Below, piece by piece: positions 52,240 through 62,340 of a stretch of 64,000 nt of DNA. The first letter of the stretch is position 1; the number at the start of each line of letters is the position of its first letter. The notes beneath the pieces are model-generated. The model was given only the letters and a program-made list of their open reading frames with translations. It ran no database searches and was not told the origin of the DNA. This DNA comes from Mortierella alpina. Taxonomy: Eukaryota; Mortierellomycota; Mortierellomycetes; Mortierellales; Mortierellaceae. The stretch covers positions 1,302,001-1,366,000 of the forward strand of contig JANATF010000011.1 in NCBI GenBank assembly GCA_029449245.1, written 5' to 3'. A program made the translations under genes and the position numbers.

Positions 52240-52836
52240 TTACCAGTAGCGGCGGTACCTGCCCCAACGACGACCCCAACGACGGCCCCAAGGGCGTCTC
52301 CCTCCGCCCCAGCGTCCGCCCCAGTAACCGCGGCGCCACTTGGATAGGTCATCTTCGTCATCCACATCCTCGTCGTCGTCGTCGTCGTCGTCGTCGTAGT
52401 CCTCCACATTGACATCGGTGTACTTGCTGCGTGGGAACTGAAGCTTGCCGACATCGGCGTCAAAGTTAAGCAAGCCGCCAGTAGCCTTTTCAGCCTTGGC
52501 CAACTGGAACGAGGCGTCCTTGGCGGTGGTCGAGACTAGCACCGGTGAAATGTAACCGCGGTCGGGCTGGTTCTCAGTACCGTAGTGAACCACTTGGCTG
52601 GGCATCATACCCGTTCCTTGATTGAGATTACCATAGTTGATGGGTGCAGTCTTGGTGTTGAGAGTGTGGGAGTAAGCCGCAGGAGTTTCGATACCACCAA
52701 TGCCGATCTTGCCGATCTTGGCATCGATCTTGCTACCGGGAGCGGCCATCGCGGATGCGTAGTCGCCGAGCTCGACCAGAGGTGCTGCATACGCGGTTGC
52801 GGCCAGTGCGGCGCAGATGGAGAAGGTGAACTTCAT
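52240..52836 (-). CDS. Secreted protein with acidic tract and Trp/Arg/Gly-rich cationic C-terminus
   Basis: Single exon, 198 residues. Signal peptide MKFTFSICAALAATAYA. Residues about 37-69 contain GKIGIGGIETPAAYSHTLNT and INYGNL, a motif shared with the divergent neighbour at 53337. About residues 150-163 are nearly all Asp/Glu, encoded by a GAC/CGT triplet repeat, followed at once by a C-terminal segment of about 33 residues with seven Trp, many Arg and Gly (RWGRRWGRYRRYW at the end). An acidic stretch ahead of a strongly cationic Trp/Arg segment resembles pro-peptide and active-peptide layouts, but this is inference. Family unknown. A TATA box lies about 70 bases upstream. Confidence 0.72.
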   Translation of the reverse strand: MKFTFSICAALAATAYAAPLVELGDYASAMAAPGSKIDAKIGKIGIGGIETPAAYSHTLNTKTAPINYGNLNQGTGMMPSQVVHYGTENQPDRGYISPVLVSTTAKDASFQLAKAEKATGGLLNFDADVGKLQFPRSKYTDVNVEDYDDDDDDDDEDVDDEDDLSKWRRGYWGGRWGGGRRPWGRRWGRRWGRYRRYW

Positions 52837-53336
52837 GGTCTTTTTCTTTTGGAGATGAAATGAGCTGCTATGGCTTGATTGGGAGAGGTTGGGTGGACCT
52901 TTGCCCTATTTTATAGAGAACACAGATGTGGTCAAATGAAGGGCCGCTGGAGGTTGTTAGATGCCATGATTGCTGTGCCTCAATGTAACAGGCTCCTCTC
53001 TCCATCCTTGTTTTTTTTTGTTCTTGATGCGCTGATCTTGCAAGATGAGAGCCAAGCGGCGATATACAAGGAAAATGCAGTGTATTCGAGTAGCTTCCTC
53101 AATGGCGATCTCTCATAGTGCATTAGCCGCTATCAGTGATGAGGAATGAAGAATGGCGATCTCATATTGTAGCCTCAGGTGCTTTGGTTAGCAAACAGTG
53201 TTCTTTCTGCACTGAAGAAAGGACATTTTGCACTGGAGATCATACTCTCCGAGACCAGCACGACCTTTTTCCAACTCCAGCTGAAAAATCATAAAAAGGC
53301 CCGAGCGCGGTAACAGTTCAAGAAATCGAATACACC
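52837..53336. promoter_or_regulatory. Divergent promoter region between two secreted-protein genes
   Basis: 500 bases holding a TATA-like box for each direction (52907-52915 minus, about 53291 plus). No other gene. Confidence 0.5.
52907..52915 (-). promoter_or_regulatory. TATA box of the secreted acidic/cationic protein
   Basis: Minus-strand TATAAAATA, about 70 bases upstream of the start codon at 52836. Position suits a regulated promoter. Confidence 0.6.
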
Positions 53337-53867
53337 ATGTACTCATTGTCAACCGCAGCCACGGCACTCTTGTTCTCTGGCGCATACTTCACATCATGCC
53401 TCGCTGCCAGTGATGAAATACCCCTGAAGCCTCTGTTCCCTTCGCGCGATCGAACCTTTGGTACCTTCCCCGAGCAGCCGACGCTTATCACATACCCTGT
53501 TTTTCATCGGCCAACAACAGCTATCTCAACTCCACCACCAGTAGCACCTGCGTTGTTTTCTACCATTGCCGCTCTTGATTCTGAAGCTGCCGATCGTACA
53601 TGCCCAACGCGCTTTCGAATTACAAAGACGCAGCTCGAGAGTTTGCTGGGCCTGGCTTTGGATACCAAATTCACACTGGAGGTCGTCTCGGATGAAGATC
53701 CCGATTCGATGAGGAGCGATCAGCAACAAGTTCGTGTTCTGGGCAAGATCCCTGTCCACCTACGCGTCAAGGAGCTGCAGATCGGTGGAGTGTCTATCCC
53801 ACACCTCCAGGCCGAGAGTGTGAATGCAAAGATGGGTGGGGTCAACTATGGCAATGTCCGGGTCTGA
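53337..53867 (+). CDS. Secreted protein, unrecognised family, paired with divergent neighbour
   Basis: Single exon, 176 residues. Signal peptide MYSLSTAATALLFSGAYFTSCLA, then a Pro-rich region, two cysteines at most in the mature part, and a folded-looking C-terminal half (TQLESLLGLALDTKFTLEVV). The final residues, LQIGGVSIPHLQAESVNAK and VNYGNV, align without gaps with residues in the middle of the secreted protein at 52240-52836. Within that stretch IGG, P, N, K and NYGN are identical. An ATAAAAAGG element at about 53291 may be its TATA box. Function unknown; the pair probably descends from one gene and may share the 500-base promoter between them. Confidence 0.68.
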   Translation: MYSLSTAATALLFSGAYFTSCLAASDEIPLKPLFPSRDRTFGTFPEQPTLITYPVFHRPTTAISTPPPVAPALFSTIAALDSEAADRTCPTRFRITKTQLESLLGLALDTKFTLEVVSDEDPDSMRSDQQQVRVLGKIPVHLRVKELQIGGVSIPHLQAESVNAKMGGVNYGNVRV

Positions 53868-54048
53868 GAGTCACTCGACCATCACCAAAACCTCCTCCTC
53901 TTTCCCTGACGACGACAAGGCATGATATCAATAAAAACGACTTTATTACATTATTAGGGGCGTCGTTTTTCTTTTTCGTATATGTAGAAGGGTATAATAT
54001 TAGGAGGAAAGAGACGAACTGGAGGGAGGGAGATAACAAAACCAATAT

Positions 54049-55605
54049 TTAGTCCCTCCCCAAGGCAACAAGGGGCTCAAGATCCGAACCTCGTCTGATC
54101 AGTCCGCCAGGTCCATCAGCAATGTGCAATCTGGCTACTCCATGAGGGTGCTGCTGCTGCTGCTGCTGATGGTGGTGGGTGTACCGTTGAGCAAGGCTCT
54201 TCCAGAGACGACTGAATCTGCTCTTTGACGAGGGCGGGGTCGTTGTTGTGCTGATCACTCTGCCTCCAACATTGGCATTCGTCATCGAGCCAGATGAGGA
54301 GGAAGGTAGCGAGGACTCGCTCAAGTTACGCTGATGACCCGGTCGAGCTCGGGATGCAGTCTTCTCGTATGAAGCTGGGGCGGAGGACGGTCTTGTGGAG
54401 TCTGCCGCCGCTGTGCTCTCAGCTGACAGGTGCTTCGTTGGCGTGGTTGCTGATGAGGGCTGTTCTGCGGCATAGGAGCCGCAGAGGCTGATGGGTTCTG
54501 GCAGAATGACCGCACGTTCTGTCTCTGTGGTCTTCTCATCTTGACCCAAACTAATCAAGGGGGCTGTTGTTGTGGCTGTTGATTCCGCAGTGGCAGAAGC
54601 TGCCTGCGTGCATGATTTCCATGGCTCAGGCTCCTTGAAGGACACTGTCTTTGCGCATTTGGTGCTTGCGCTCTTCTTCAAGCCGAATTCCCGCATAGGC
54701 TGTTGCATGTTATCATGGGGGTTGTATCGTTGTTGTCTGGGTTGTTGCTGTGGTCGGAAATTCCTTTTTGCGCCCAGGCCAGTCTTGTCCTCCTCTCTCC
54801 CTGCTGCGGGCGTCTGGCCGCCCTTGACTTTGGAGACCTCGTCGCGCATATGAAAGACCATCCTGCACTTGGAAGGGATCGCAAAATCGTCATCAATCGG
54901 CGGCTCCTGATGGGAACGCGAGAGACACATGGCAAGGATTCGAGTGCTAATGAGACCGTCCTCGGAGGAGTGTCGGCGTTGTTCCCGCATCGAAGGTGGT
55001 GGACCCGAGCCAGGCTCTGAAGATCGCTTTATATTGGTAGACTGTGCTCTCGTCGGAATTCCTGGTGCAGCTCTGCTTTGGTTGCTGCTGGCTTTATCGT
55101 CTGCGGCTATTGTTACCGCCGCTGCTGGTGACGCTGCTGGTGCCGAAGGAGGAGCCCTCCTGGAAGCCAAGAGCGCTCTCGTATCATGGTCTGTTTGCAA
55201 GGGTGCTTCGGATACTTTCTCTTGAGCGACGTCTGGAATAACGTCGTTGTCCCTGAAGGAGGCCCATCTATCGCCGTGCTGTTGATGCTCCTGTGTATAG
55301 AGCGGCTCTCTTTCTCGGCCATCAGATGCCAGCTTGCGGTGACCGTTCGTGTAGTACATGGTCTTTGGGACGACAGCCACATCATCGTCTGAAAAGGCGC
55401 TGAAGGGGGTGTAACAGGTCAGATAAGCTGAAGGCGCCGAGGATGCCACGAGATTGTCTTGTGGAGCCTTTGCTGCTGAGATGGACACTGGCGAGGTGGG
55501 TGAGGGTACCGACACAGGTCGCCTTTCATCCGCTCTGCCGCTCTCGAACGACACTCGGTCGGTGGAGGCTGGGAGGGATCGCGGGGGTTGACCTGCACGC
55601 TTCAT
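54049..55605 (-). CDS. Large disordered protein, unrecognised
   Basis: Single exon, 518 residues, rich in Ser, Ala, Pro, Gln and Thr. Short ordered islands include MVFHMRDEVSKVKGG (about residue 248), KCAKTVSFKEPEPWKSC, and SRFSRLWKSLAQRYTHHHQQ near the C-terminus, the last a possible amphipathic helix before a CAG/CTG-encoded Gln tract. No catalytic motif, membrane span or signal peptide is seen. The long open frame with an ATG and no stops supports a real gene; basic helices and many Ser/Thr-Pro sites would suit a phosphorylated regulatory or scaffold protein, but no function is assigned. Confidence 0.62.
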   Translation of the reverse strand: MKRAGQPPRSLPASTDRVSFESGRADERRPVSVPSPTSPVSISAAKAPQDNLVASSAPSAYLTCYTPFSAFSDDDVAVVPKTMYYTNGHRKLASDGREREPLYTQEHQQHGDRWASFRDNDVIPDVAQEKVSEAPLQTDHDTRALLASRRAPPSAPAASPAAAVTIAADDKASSNQSRAAPGIPTRAQSTNIKRSSEPGSGPPPSMREQRRHSSEDGLISTRILAMCLSRSHQEPPIDDDFAIPSKCRMVFHMRDEVSKVKGGQTPAAGREEDKTGLGAKRNFRPQQQPRQQRYNPHDNMQQPMREFGLKKSASTKCAKTVSFKEPEPWKSCTQAASATAESTATTTAPLISLGQDEKTTETERAVILPEPISLCGSYAAEQPSSATTPTKHLSAESTAAADSTRPSSAPASYEKTASRARPGHQRNLSESSLPSSSSGSMTNANVGGRVISTTTTPPSSKSRFSRLWKSLAQRYTHHHQQQQQQHPHGVARLHIADGPGGLIRRGSDLEPLVALGRD

Positions 55606-58600
55606 GCTGTGACGATAGAGTATGGGAGGGGTTACAGTGCTGGGTTGTCGTTCCGCTCTAGGGATGAGGTATGCACTGGAAAGGGAGGGATGGTGCGTGC
55701 TGTGATTCCAAAGGCGCCCGAGAAAAAGGTGGTTGTGATCAAACTGTGAATCTTTCAGTATCTTCTCGTCCGCGGACTACACGACCAAGAGTGAGGGCGA
55801 CGAGGGTGTCTAGGGAGTAAAGGGGAGGGGGGTGGACTGGCACTGAACAGGGAAAGGAAAGCAAGCAAGAGAGGAAAAGGTGGATAGATGCAGGATTAAA
55901 GGGCAAGGACAGAGGAACGAGAGAGAGAGAGAGAAGAGAGGAAGAGAGAGAGAGAAAGAGACGAGAAGAAAGGAAAGACGACTCAAGAGGACAGATCGCC
56001 TTGGAAAAATAAACATTTTTTAGGTTCAGTCGAGTCTTGGAGCAAAGTGTCCTATCGTTGGCTTCTTCAGGCCAGATGGCGTGGCACACCTCGAAAAACA
56101 AGCCAAACACCCCAAAGAGACCAGACAGGCCACAGTGGGTGGTGGTCCCTTCCGGAGGTGTGGTTGGCGGAGGCGATATGGGTGGGATGATGGGGCAAGA
56201 GACAGCGGAGCGACAAGCAGTGGAGTACCCTCTCTGCATGTGGACACACAAGTCATGTTGTATCGTCGTGCTCTCACCTCGCATGCTTCCCTGATTTCCG
56301 CCTTACGCTCGCATGTCTCTCTGACTGACCATTATAGTCGCGGTTTCTGAGCTCGTGGTCGCAATGGCGTCCTTAGGCTGGCTCTATCTTCTTTTCCTCC
56401 TCCGCACCCAACTGTATATGTACTGTACGCACTACTCACGAATACTAAAGGCACCAGGTCTCGACAACATTCCACAACATAGACTATTATAGAGTGTTTG
56501 ATGCTAGCAATCGCATTTGCGTTTGTTCCTTGGACCGTACCTACGCCTGTCCTTGACTTGAAGAGCACCGTATTCTCTCTTTGGGTCTGCTCACTTCTTT
56601 TCCCCTCCGATTTCCTCTCAGTTCTTTATCCCCTTGTATGAGTGTGGGGATACCCATGACCAAAGGCAACGCTACGACCTCCTGCATGCCTTGCCTGCAT
56701 GTCAACCTTGTGGAGGGTGGGATGATGCAGACCACAAAAAACATGACGAGAAACCCTCCCTCTGTTCCCATTCCTTGCACTCGTTCTATCTCCTGCTAGG
56801 GTACTCTCTATTGGAATAACAATGCCTTCTCGGGAAAGCCCGCTCGCCGCATGCGAGACCAGACTATCGGATTCAAGTGAGATACCTGATTATGGTTTGG
56901 AGCCGGCTGTGGGGTGCCTGTGTCATAGCTGTAACATTTGCACCAATCAACGACACCAGCCGCTTCCTTGCCGTTACAAAAGGGCTGAAAAAAAAGACCC
57001 TGGCCGGGTACAGTGGTACAGTAGGTCATAGCCAACAGTGAACGTAAACAGGCTCCACATTCATTCGTATATCAACAGCGACGTGGTTCTTGGCACCTCG
57101 GTGTTCTTCAGCCTGAGTACAGGACAATATCCATCCCAGGTATGAGACGTTCTTGAGACAATAATCGCAGTTATCGATGTATACAATTACCATGGACGCC
57201 CTGTCTCATATGTCTGACCATACGGTTCTTTCAGTCAACAACTCGTGCTGGTGTGCTGCCCAATTGGAAATATTTTGTTTGCTACACGATGTGCACGTTT
57301 ATCTCCATGAAAACCAACCTGCGGCAGCAAGTCTTCGGCCCTCTTCAGTTTGTATTCGCCACACAAGGTTGCAGCACATTTTCAAGATGTGCTGAAGCAT
57401 CGTTGTGCATACCTTCTACTCCCCGCGCTGTAAGTCAGTCACTCACCCAGTCTCGCCATTTGCCGAAGACGCGTTTGGATACACATTGCACAAAGCGCAA
57501 ATGCCACAATAAAGGTAGCAGCTATGACAAACAACTAGCTATCGTTGTTCTGTGTAAGCACTGTTTGATGGAGGCTCAGTCTCCAACATCCAGTTTCTCA
57601 GAGCTCCCAAGGCTGTGAGTAGTGCTTTACGAAGTTTTACCAAACAGCTTTTGATATCGAATAAACGGTTGGCAGAACAGCTCTACGTCTCCTTTGCATC
57701 ACAATGTGTGTGGTGCTCTGCCCGACATGTGGCCGTGTTGAGTTTTGTACTTTACGACCGGTGCGCGTATCCTGCTTCAAGATGTTTGCTAAGCATCGGT
57801 TGTTTCCTATAGCAATGTCAGCCATTGATAACCTATAAACCAAAGGGGAACCGCACGCGTCCCTGCGCGTTTCGCGTCTGTTCGTCGACACATAACGTGG
57901 TGGTGCGGTGCTCTAAAAGAAAATACGATGAACCATCGACACATGCCTACATTGTAAATCATTTTCATCAGGCGTGCGACGAGCGCTTTTCTTTGGCGCC
58001 GTAGTGTTTGTGAATCCTCCGCGTTATTTCTTGCTTTCCACAAAAGTGTATTGACCCTTCAACGTATTCGTAGTCTTCGTAAAAGTGCGGCTTCTTCCTC
58101 CCCTTATCAGCGTACCTTGAGTCTAGGAATACAAGACAATGTCCTTTGGGGCTATATCAACGACGCTCAGTATAGACGCCCGACGAGACAGATGAGGAGC
58201 AAGGCCAACATTATGGTGAGGACGAACAGTTGGTCGCAAAAAGTACACCCCAAAGTTCCACAATTTATCAACGGCGATACACTTACTCACTCTATACTTG
58301 CGATACTCATCTACCATTATATCGCCACTTGCGTGTCTCTGCTTCAAGAACACAGTCGCTTTTCCAGCTTGTCGAGAAGAGTACGTGGCTGACGTGTCGA
58401 TTTTTTTTTTTAACAGGCCCTTACAAGACGTTAGGGCGACATGGTAGTGAAAGGATAGACCATCATAATGACTACAGAAAACACGTCCGACTACATGCCA
58501 TATCACTGCTCCTCCTTCCAAGAATATGAAAACAGCCACGGCCTTGCAGGCAGTCGTCAAAAGGTATCCTTTTCAGAATAATCGACGATCAGGGCCAAGA
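55606..58600. other. Gene-free, partly low-complexity stretch
   Basis: About 3 kb with no convincing gene. 55915-55980 is GA-rich (repeated GAGA). The sequence from about 57000 becomes AT-richer and has only short frames without domains (for example 57253-57618 and 58051-58392). It may contain old gene relics that I cannot name. Confidence 0.5.
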
Positions 58601-58765
58601 TCACTGGTAAGTTGGATCATCAGTCCAAGAATACATTAAAAAGGTTAGTCAGCTCTGTCTGGCGCGTGTTTTCTCAATACAGCTCAGGACAGCACACCTA
58701 CTATATAGCAAACGTACTCCGCGGTCATCTGAAGGATCAAACCGGCCCCAGGTACTTACAACCCA

Positions 58766-59096
58766 TTGATCGAGAAGACGGCTATCTATGGGAACACAGT
58801 CATTAGCGAGTTTGATAAACGGGTTCGAGGAGGTTTAATATCCAGAGTATCTCAGGTGGAGTATCAAGGTTATCCGATGATCATCGCAGAGCTTCAAAGG
58901 CCTGTTGCTACGGATGATATCCTGAAAGCGAAATCCAAACTCCAACGTATGTATGCAAAAAAAAAAATGGCTCATGGTAGGATCGCATTCTGGTCGGAAG
59001 AGTCCTTAGTCCGAAAGTGATACGAACCTCACTTTTTTTCTTTCAGTTATGTTTGAGCGTTGTGGGCAAGACTTTTCCGACCATCATGGGTATTGA
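58766..59096 (+). CDS. Possible 3' exons of an unrecognised gene
   Basis: An open block with a donor after AAACTCCAAC at 58946 (GTATGT) joins in phase to 59047-59096 after a TTCTTTCAG acceptor and ends at TGA. The encoded tail reads YQGYPMIIAELQRPVATDD ... SKLQ and MFERCGQDFSDHHGY. Earlier exons may include sequence around 58527-58610 (PFQNNRRSGPRS, followed by GTAAGT) and 58620-58800. I do not recognise the protein. It may be a working orphan gene or a relic. Confidence 0.3.
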
Positions 59097-59864
59097 CGCT
59101 AGCATCACTACCCTACCCTACAACTGCAATAGAAGGCCTAGCGATTACGAGGAGGTTCATACTTGGTCCTGGCGATACAGCAGACCATTGAGCCATGCTA
59201 AGCACAGCTCAGGATGGCATCATTAACAAGTCACCTTTTAAAGGTGGCAATCAACTACCCCAAGCCCAACAGCCAGCTTGGACTTTTGAGCCCTCTCAAG
59301 GAGAGACGGAACGCGAGCCTACTATCTCTCGTATCCAAACCCTCCCCCCCCCCCCCCCCACCCCTCCAAACCTACTAGCATATCCTTCTTTTCGAGGAAG
59401 CATTGCATTCCCACAACAATAAAGATCGAAATCAGCTTTACTGATTTTCGTCATTTGTATTTGACCGCCTCCCGTCCGAGAAATACCTGCCGAGGTCTTC
59501 ATATCCTGATCATGAGCGAAGGAATTTTTTTATAAAAATGCAATGAAGAAATGCGATGCTAATGCCACTATGATACTACTGTTGCTGTGTGTGGACTTTT
59601 GGACGATGTAAAGAGTCAAGAGAAGATATGCGAGGGTATGCTTCGACGTGTCGATGCTCTCAAGTACCAAAAGCCAGGATATATGAAAGAAAAATGATAA
59701 AAAGGAATACTCTGCCTTCCAACCATGCCAGTTAGGAGACGACAAGTGAATATCCAAAACGAAAAGGAGAGGAGAGGGGGAGAGAGAGAGGAATAGATAT
59801 GGTAAAAATGCGAAAACAAGAAAGAAGTTCATAAAGAGGGAAGGTATACGCCACACCTTGTCCT
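59097..59864. other. Intergenic with poly-C run
   Basis: A C-rich run lies at about 59344-59360. The rest is the 3' flank of the RRM gene. No gene seen. Confidence 0.5.
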
Positions 59865-61851
59865 CTAAGCTTGGTAGTGCTGCTCGAACATGGCGGTCAT
59901 GCTGTCCCTGCGATCCAAGAATGCTCCGCCGTTCATGTTATGGAGCTGGTTACCCAATCCGCTGGGCTGACTCGGGGTCGAATTGCGAACGCCCAGGGGG
60001 TTCTTGGAGAAGCTGAGTCGGATACCACCCTTCACAGAGTTGCTCAATGGATTGCCATACAAGTCGTTCAGCGCCTGAGTTGCGCACTCGACATTCTCAA
60101 ACTCGACAAAGCACATTGGGCCGTTGGACTTTGTGCGGAAGCACAATCGACGGTATCCAACACAACGCGAGAACAGCGTTCGGAGCTCGTCTTCCGACGT
60201 GTTCATGGGCAGATTGCCGACATAGAGCGTGTTGCACGGAGGGTTCTGGTCGCCCGGGTTGACTGGCACGCGGAATCCTGGAGAGGAAATACCAGGCGAA
60301 GGCACGCTGGGGGATGAGAGTGTGGTGGCTGAAGCGGTGTTCAAAGGAAGACCTTGGAAGCGGTTGTTGGACAGATCGTCATTGCCAAAGAGCGTATTGT
60401 TGAATCCGCGCTCCGTGTGGGCGGGAATTGACTTTGAGAGGTAGCTGGAAGTCATTGCCGACGCGTCATTGTCCAGGTCCGCAAAGTTCTTTTGGAAACG
60501 CTGCGAACTACCATATCCAATGGGGCGACTGTTGTTGAACGAGCCAGCAATAGAGTTGGGGAAGGATCCTGCGATAGAACCGGAAAGTCCGCCGTTGTTG
60601 CTGATACTGCCCATCGACAGAGGATCGACCCTGCTCATGTCGAATGCGCTTTGGCGTCCCAAGAACGAAGAGGACAAGTCCGGCTGTGACTGCTGAAGGG
60701 TGGACGGATGTCGGCCTCCAAAGGACTCTGCAAAACTCAGGCTCGAGCCATTATTGGGGGCGTAAACATCGGCGTAAAAGTCATAGCTGCTCGGGTAGTC
60801 CTTGGGCGACAGCAGATCGCTGGGTAGGACGGGCGTGCAGGGGACCGAGTGAAAGGCGTCGTAGGCAGCCGATCCTGCAAGACTGTTGCGGTGTTGGAGA
60901 GGGTGAGGAAGTTTGCTGCTGTTGGAGCCGCTGTGCATGCCGTTGCTGTTAATCCCAATGGGCGCGGGGGGCAAGACGGCGACGGGGTTGGCGCCTGACG
61001 TGGCCACCAGCTCGTTGGAGAGACCTCGGCGAGTGTGCAGATTCTTCTTTGCCATCTCGGCCTTGAGCAGCGAGCCCTTCTCGGCATCAACCCTTCGCCC
61101 GCTCAGCACGTCCTTGGCCTGCAATGCCTCCTGATGAGTGCGGAACTTTGCAAACCCAATCTATTGGTGCCAGAGCGGATACAGCGGTCAGTGTATGTGC
61201 GTTCCCATCACTGCCCTTTGCATTCGCCCCTCCAGCAAAAACACCCCCTGCTTGTGTGCTTGTGTGTTGTTGTTGTGTTTTTCTCTCTCAGTTAGCCTGT
61301 CAGTCCAGTCTAGTTTGTTTGTGTTTTGCCCTCGTTTGTTGTGGACCAATAATACCCACAGCCAGACGCAGAGACCTCTGACTTGGATCTGGGCCACCAG
61401 CATCAACAGCATCAGCAACACCACCAGTCCAAAAAAAAAAAAATACTAAAAGTAGAAGCAATGCAGGCAGAGGTGGAGAGGGAGAGAAAAAGAGGAAGAC
61501 GACAAAAGACAGGGGACCCGGCTGACTGAATGTCTTTATGCAAGGAGTCAAAAAAACGAATGAGAGTGTAGAAAGAGAGGGACCACTTACGATTTGCTTG
61601 CGAGGGTTGACACCATTGACACCTAGGGTCATGGCGTCGTCCTCCTGCTGATCCTTGTTGGGGATCTTGAGCGTTGCAGCCTCAAAGCCAGGGGTGAAGA
61701 CAAACATGTTTTGAAACTCTCTCTCCTGCATGTCGTCTGGGAATCCGACGACAAAGATGGTTGAAATCTCTTCAGAAGCAACAGCGCCACCATTGCTGTT
61801 GTTGTTGTTGTTAAGGCTGTTGGTGCTGTTGTTTCCATACGAGAGGTTGCC

Positions 61852-61886
<35 letters not shown>

Positions 61887-62340
61887 CATTGCTGTTGCTG
61901 TAGCTGTAGAGACCCGAGCTCAGCGAAGAGGCAGTGGTGGGATGCAGGCTCTGATGGGGATGAGCCAAGCTCAGGCCACCCAGGGTGTTGGTGAGACTTC
62001 CGATATGGATGCTGTTGCTGTTGGCGGCCTTGGGGATGCTGGAGCTAAAGTCGTCCGAGAACGCAAACGGCCCGCTGTTGACAAGGGAGGTGGAGGCGGT
62101 GTTGGTGTGGAGGATGTTGATGCCTCTGCCGGAGGCGGAGTGGTCCTGGGCTGGGAAGTGGGCGGAGGTGGCCAGGTGCAGGGTGGCTGTGGCCATGGAC
62201 TCGTGGTCGGGATGCGAGGCAGCGGAGAGCGGCGAGCAGTGGGCGGCGACCGGGGTGGTGGAGGAGGTGGAGAGCGAGTGCGAGGAGAGCGTGGGCGAGG
62301 ACGAGGACGAGGACGAGGTGGAGACGGAGAGGATGGCCAT
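59865..62340 (-). CDS. Whi3-like RNA-binding protein with two RRMs
   Basis: Two exons on the minus strand, 62340-61591 and 61160-59865, in phase 0; 681 residues. RRM1 (about 192-280) starts [20 protein letters not shown] and is split by the intron just before [19 protein letters not shown] (RNP1 region). RRM2 (about 560-640) is [21 protein letters not shown] with [15 protein letters not shown]. The order, the FPDDMxxREFxNMF entry and the late second RRM match fungal Whi3 and related cell-cycle RNA-binding proteins, which hold cyclin mRNAs and form condensates. The N-terminus is Ser/Asn-rich (an SNSN repeat), as is the long region between the RRMs. The start at 62340 is the first ATG after a very CT-rich leader; the frame stays open upstream. 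Confidence 0.85.

Noticed and set aside
61125-61145. CTGATGAG word resembling a hammerhead ribozyme core
   Set aside because: It is within the coding region of the RRM gene (antisense) and lacks the paired stems and the GAAA partner.
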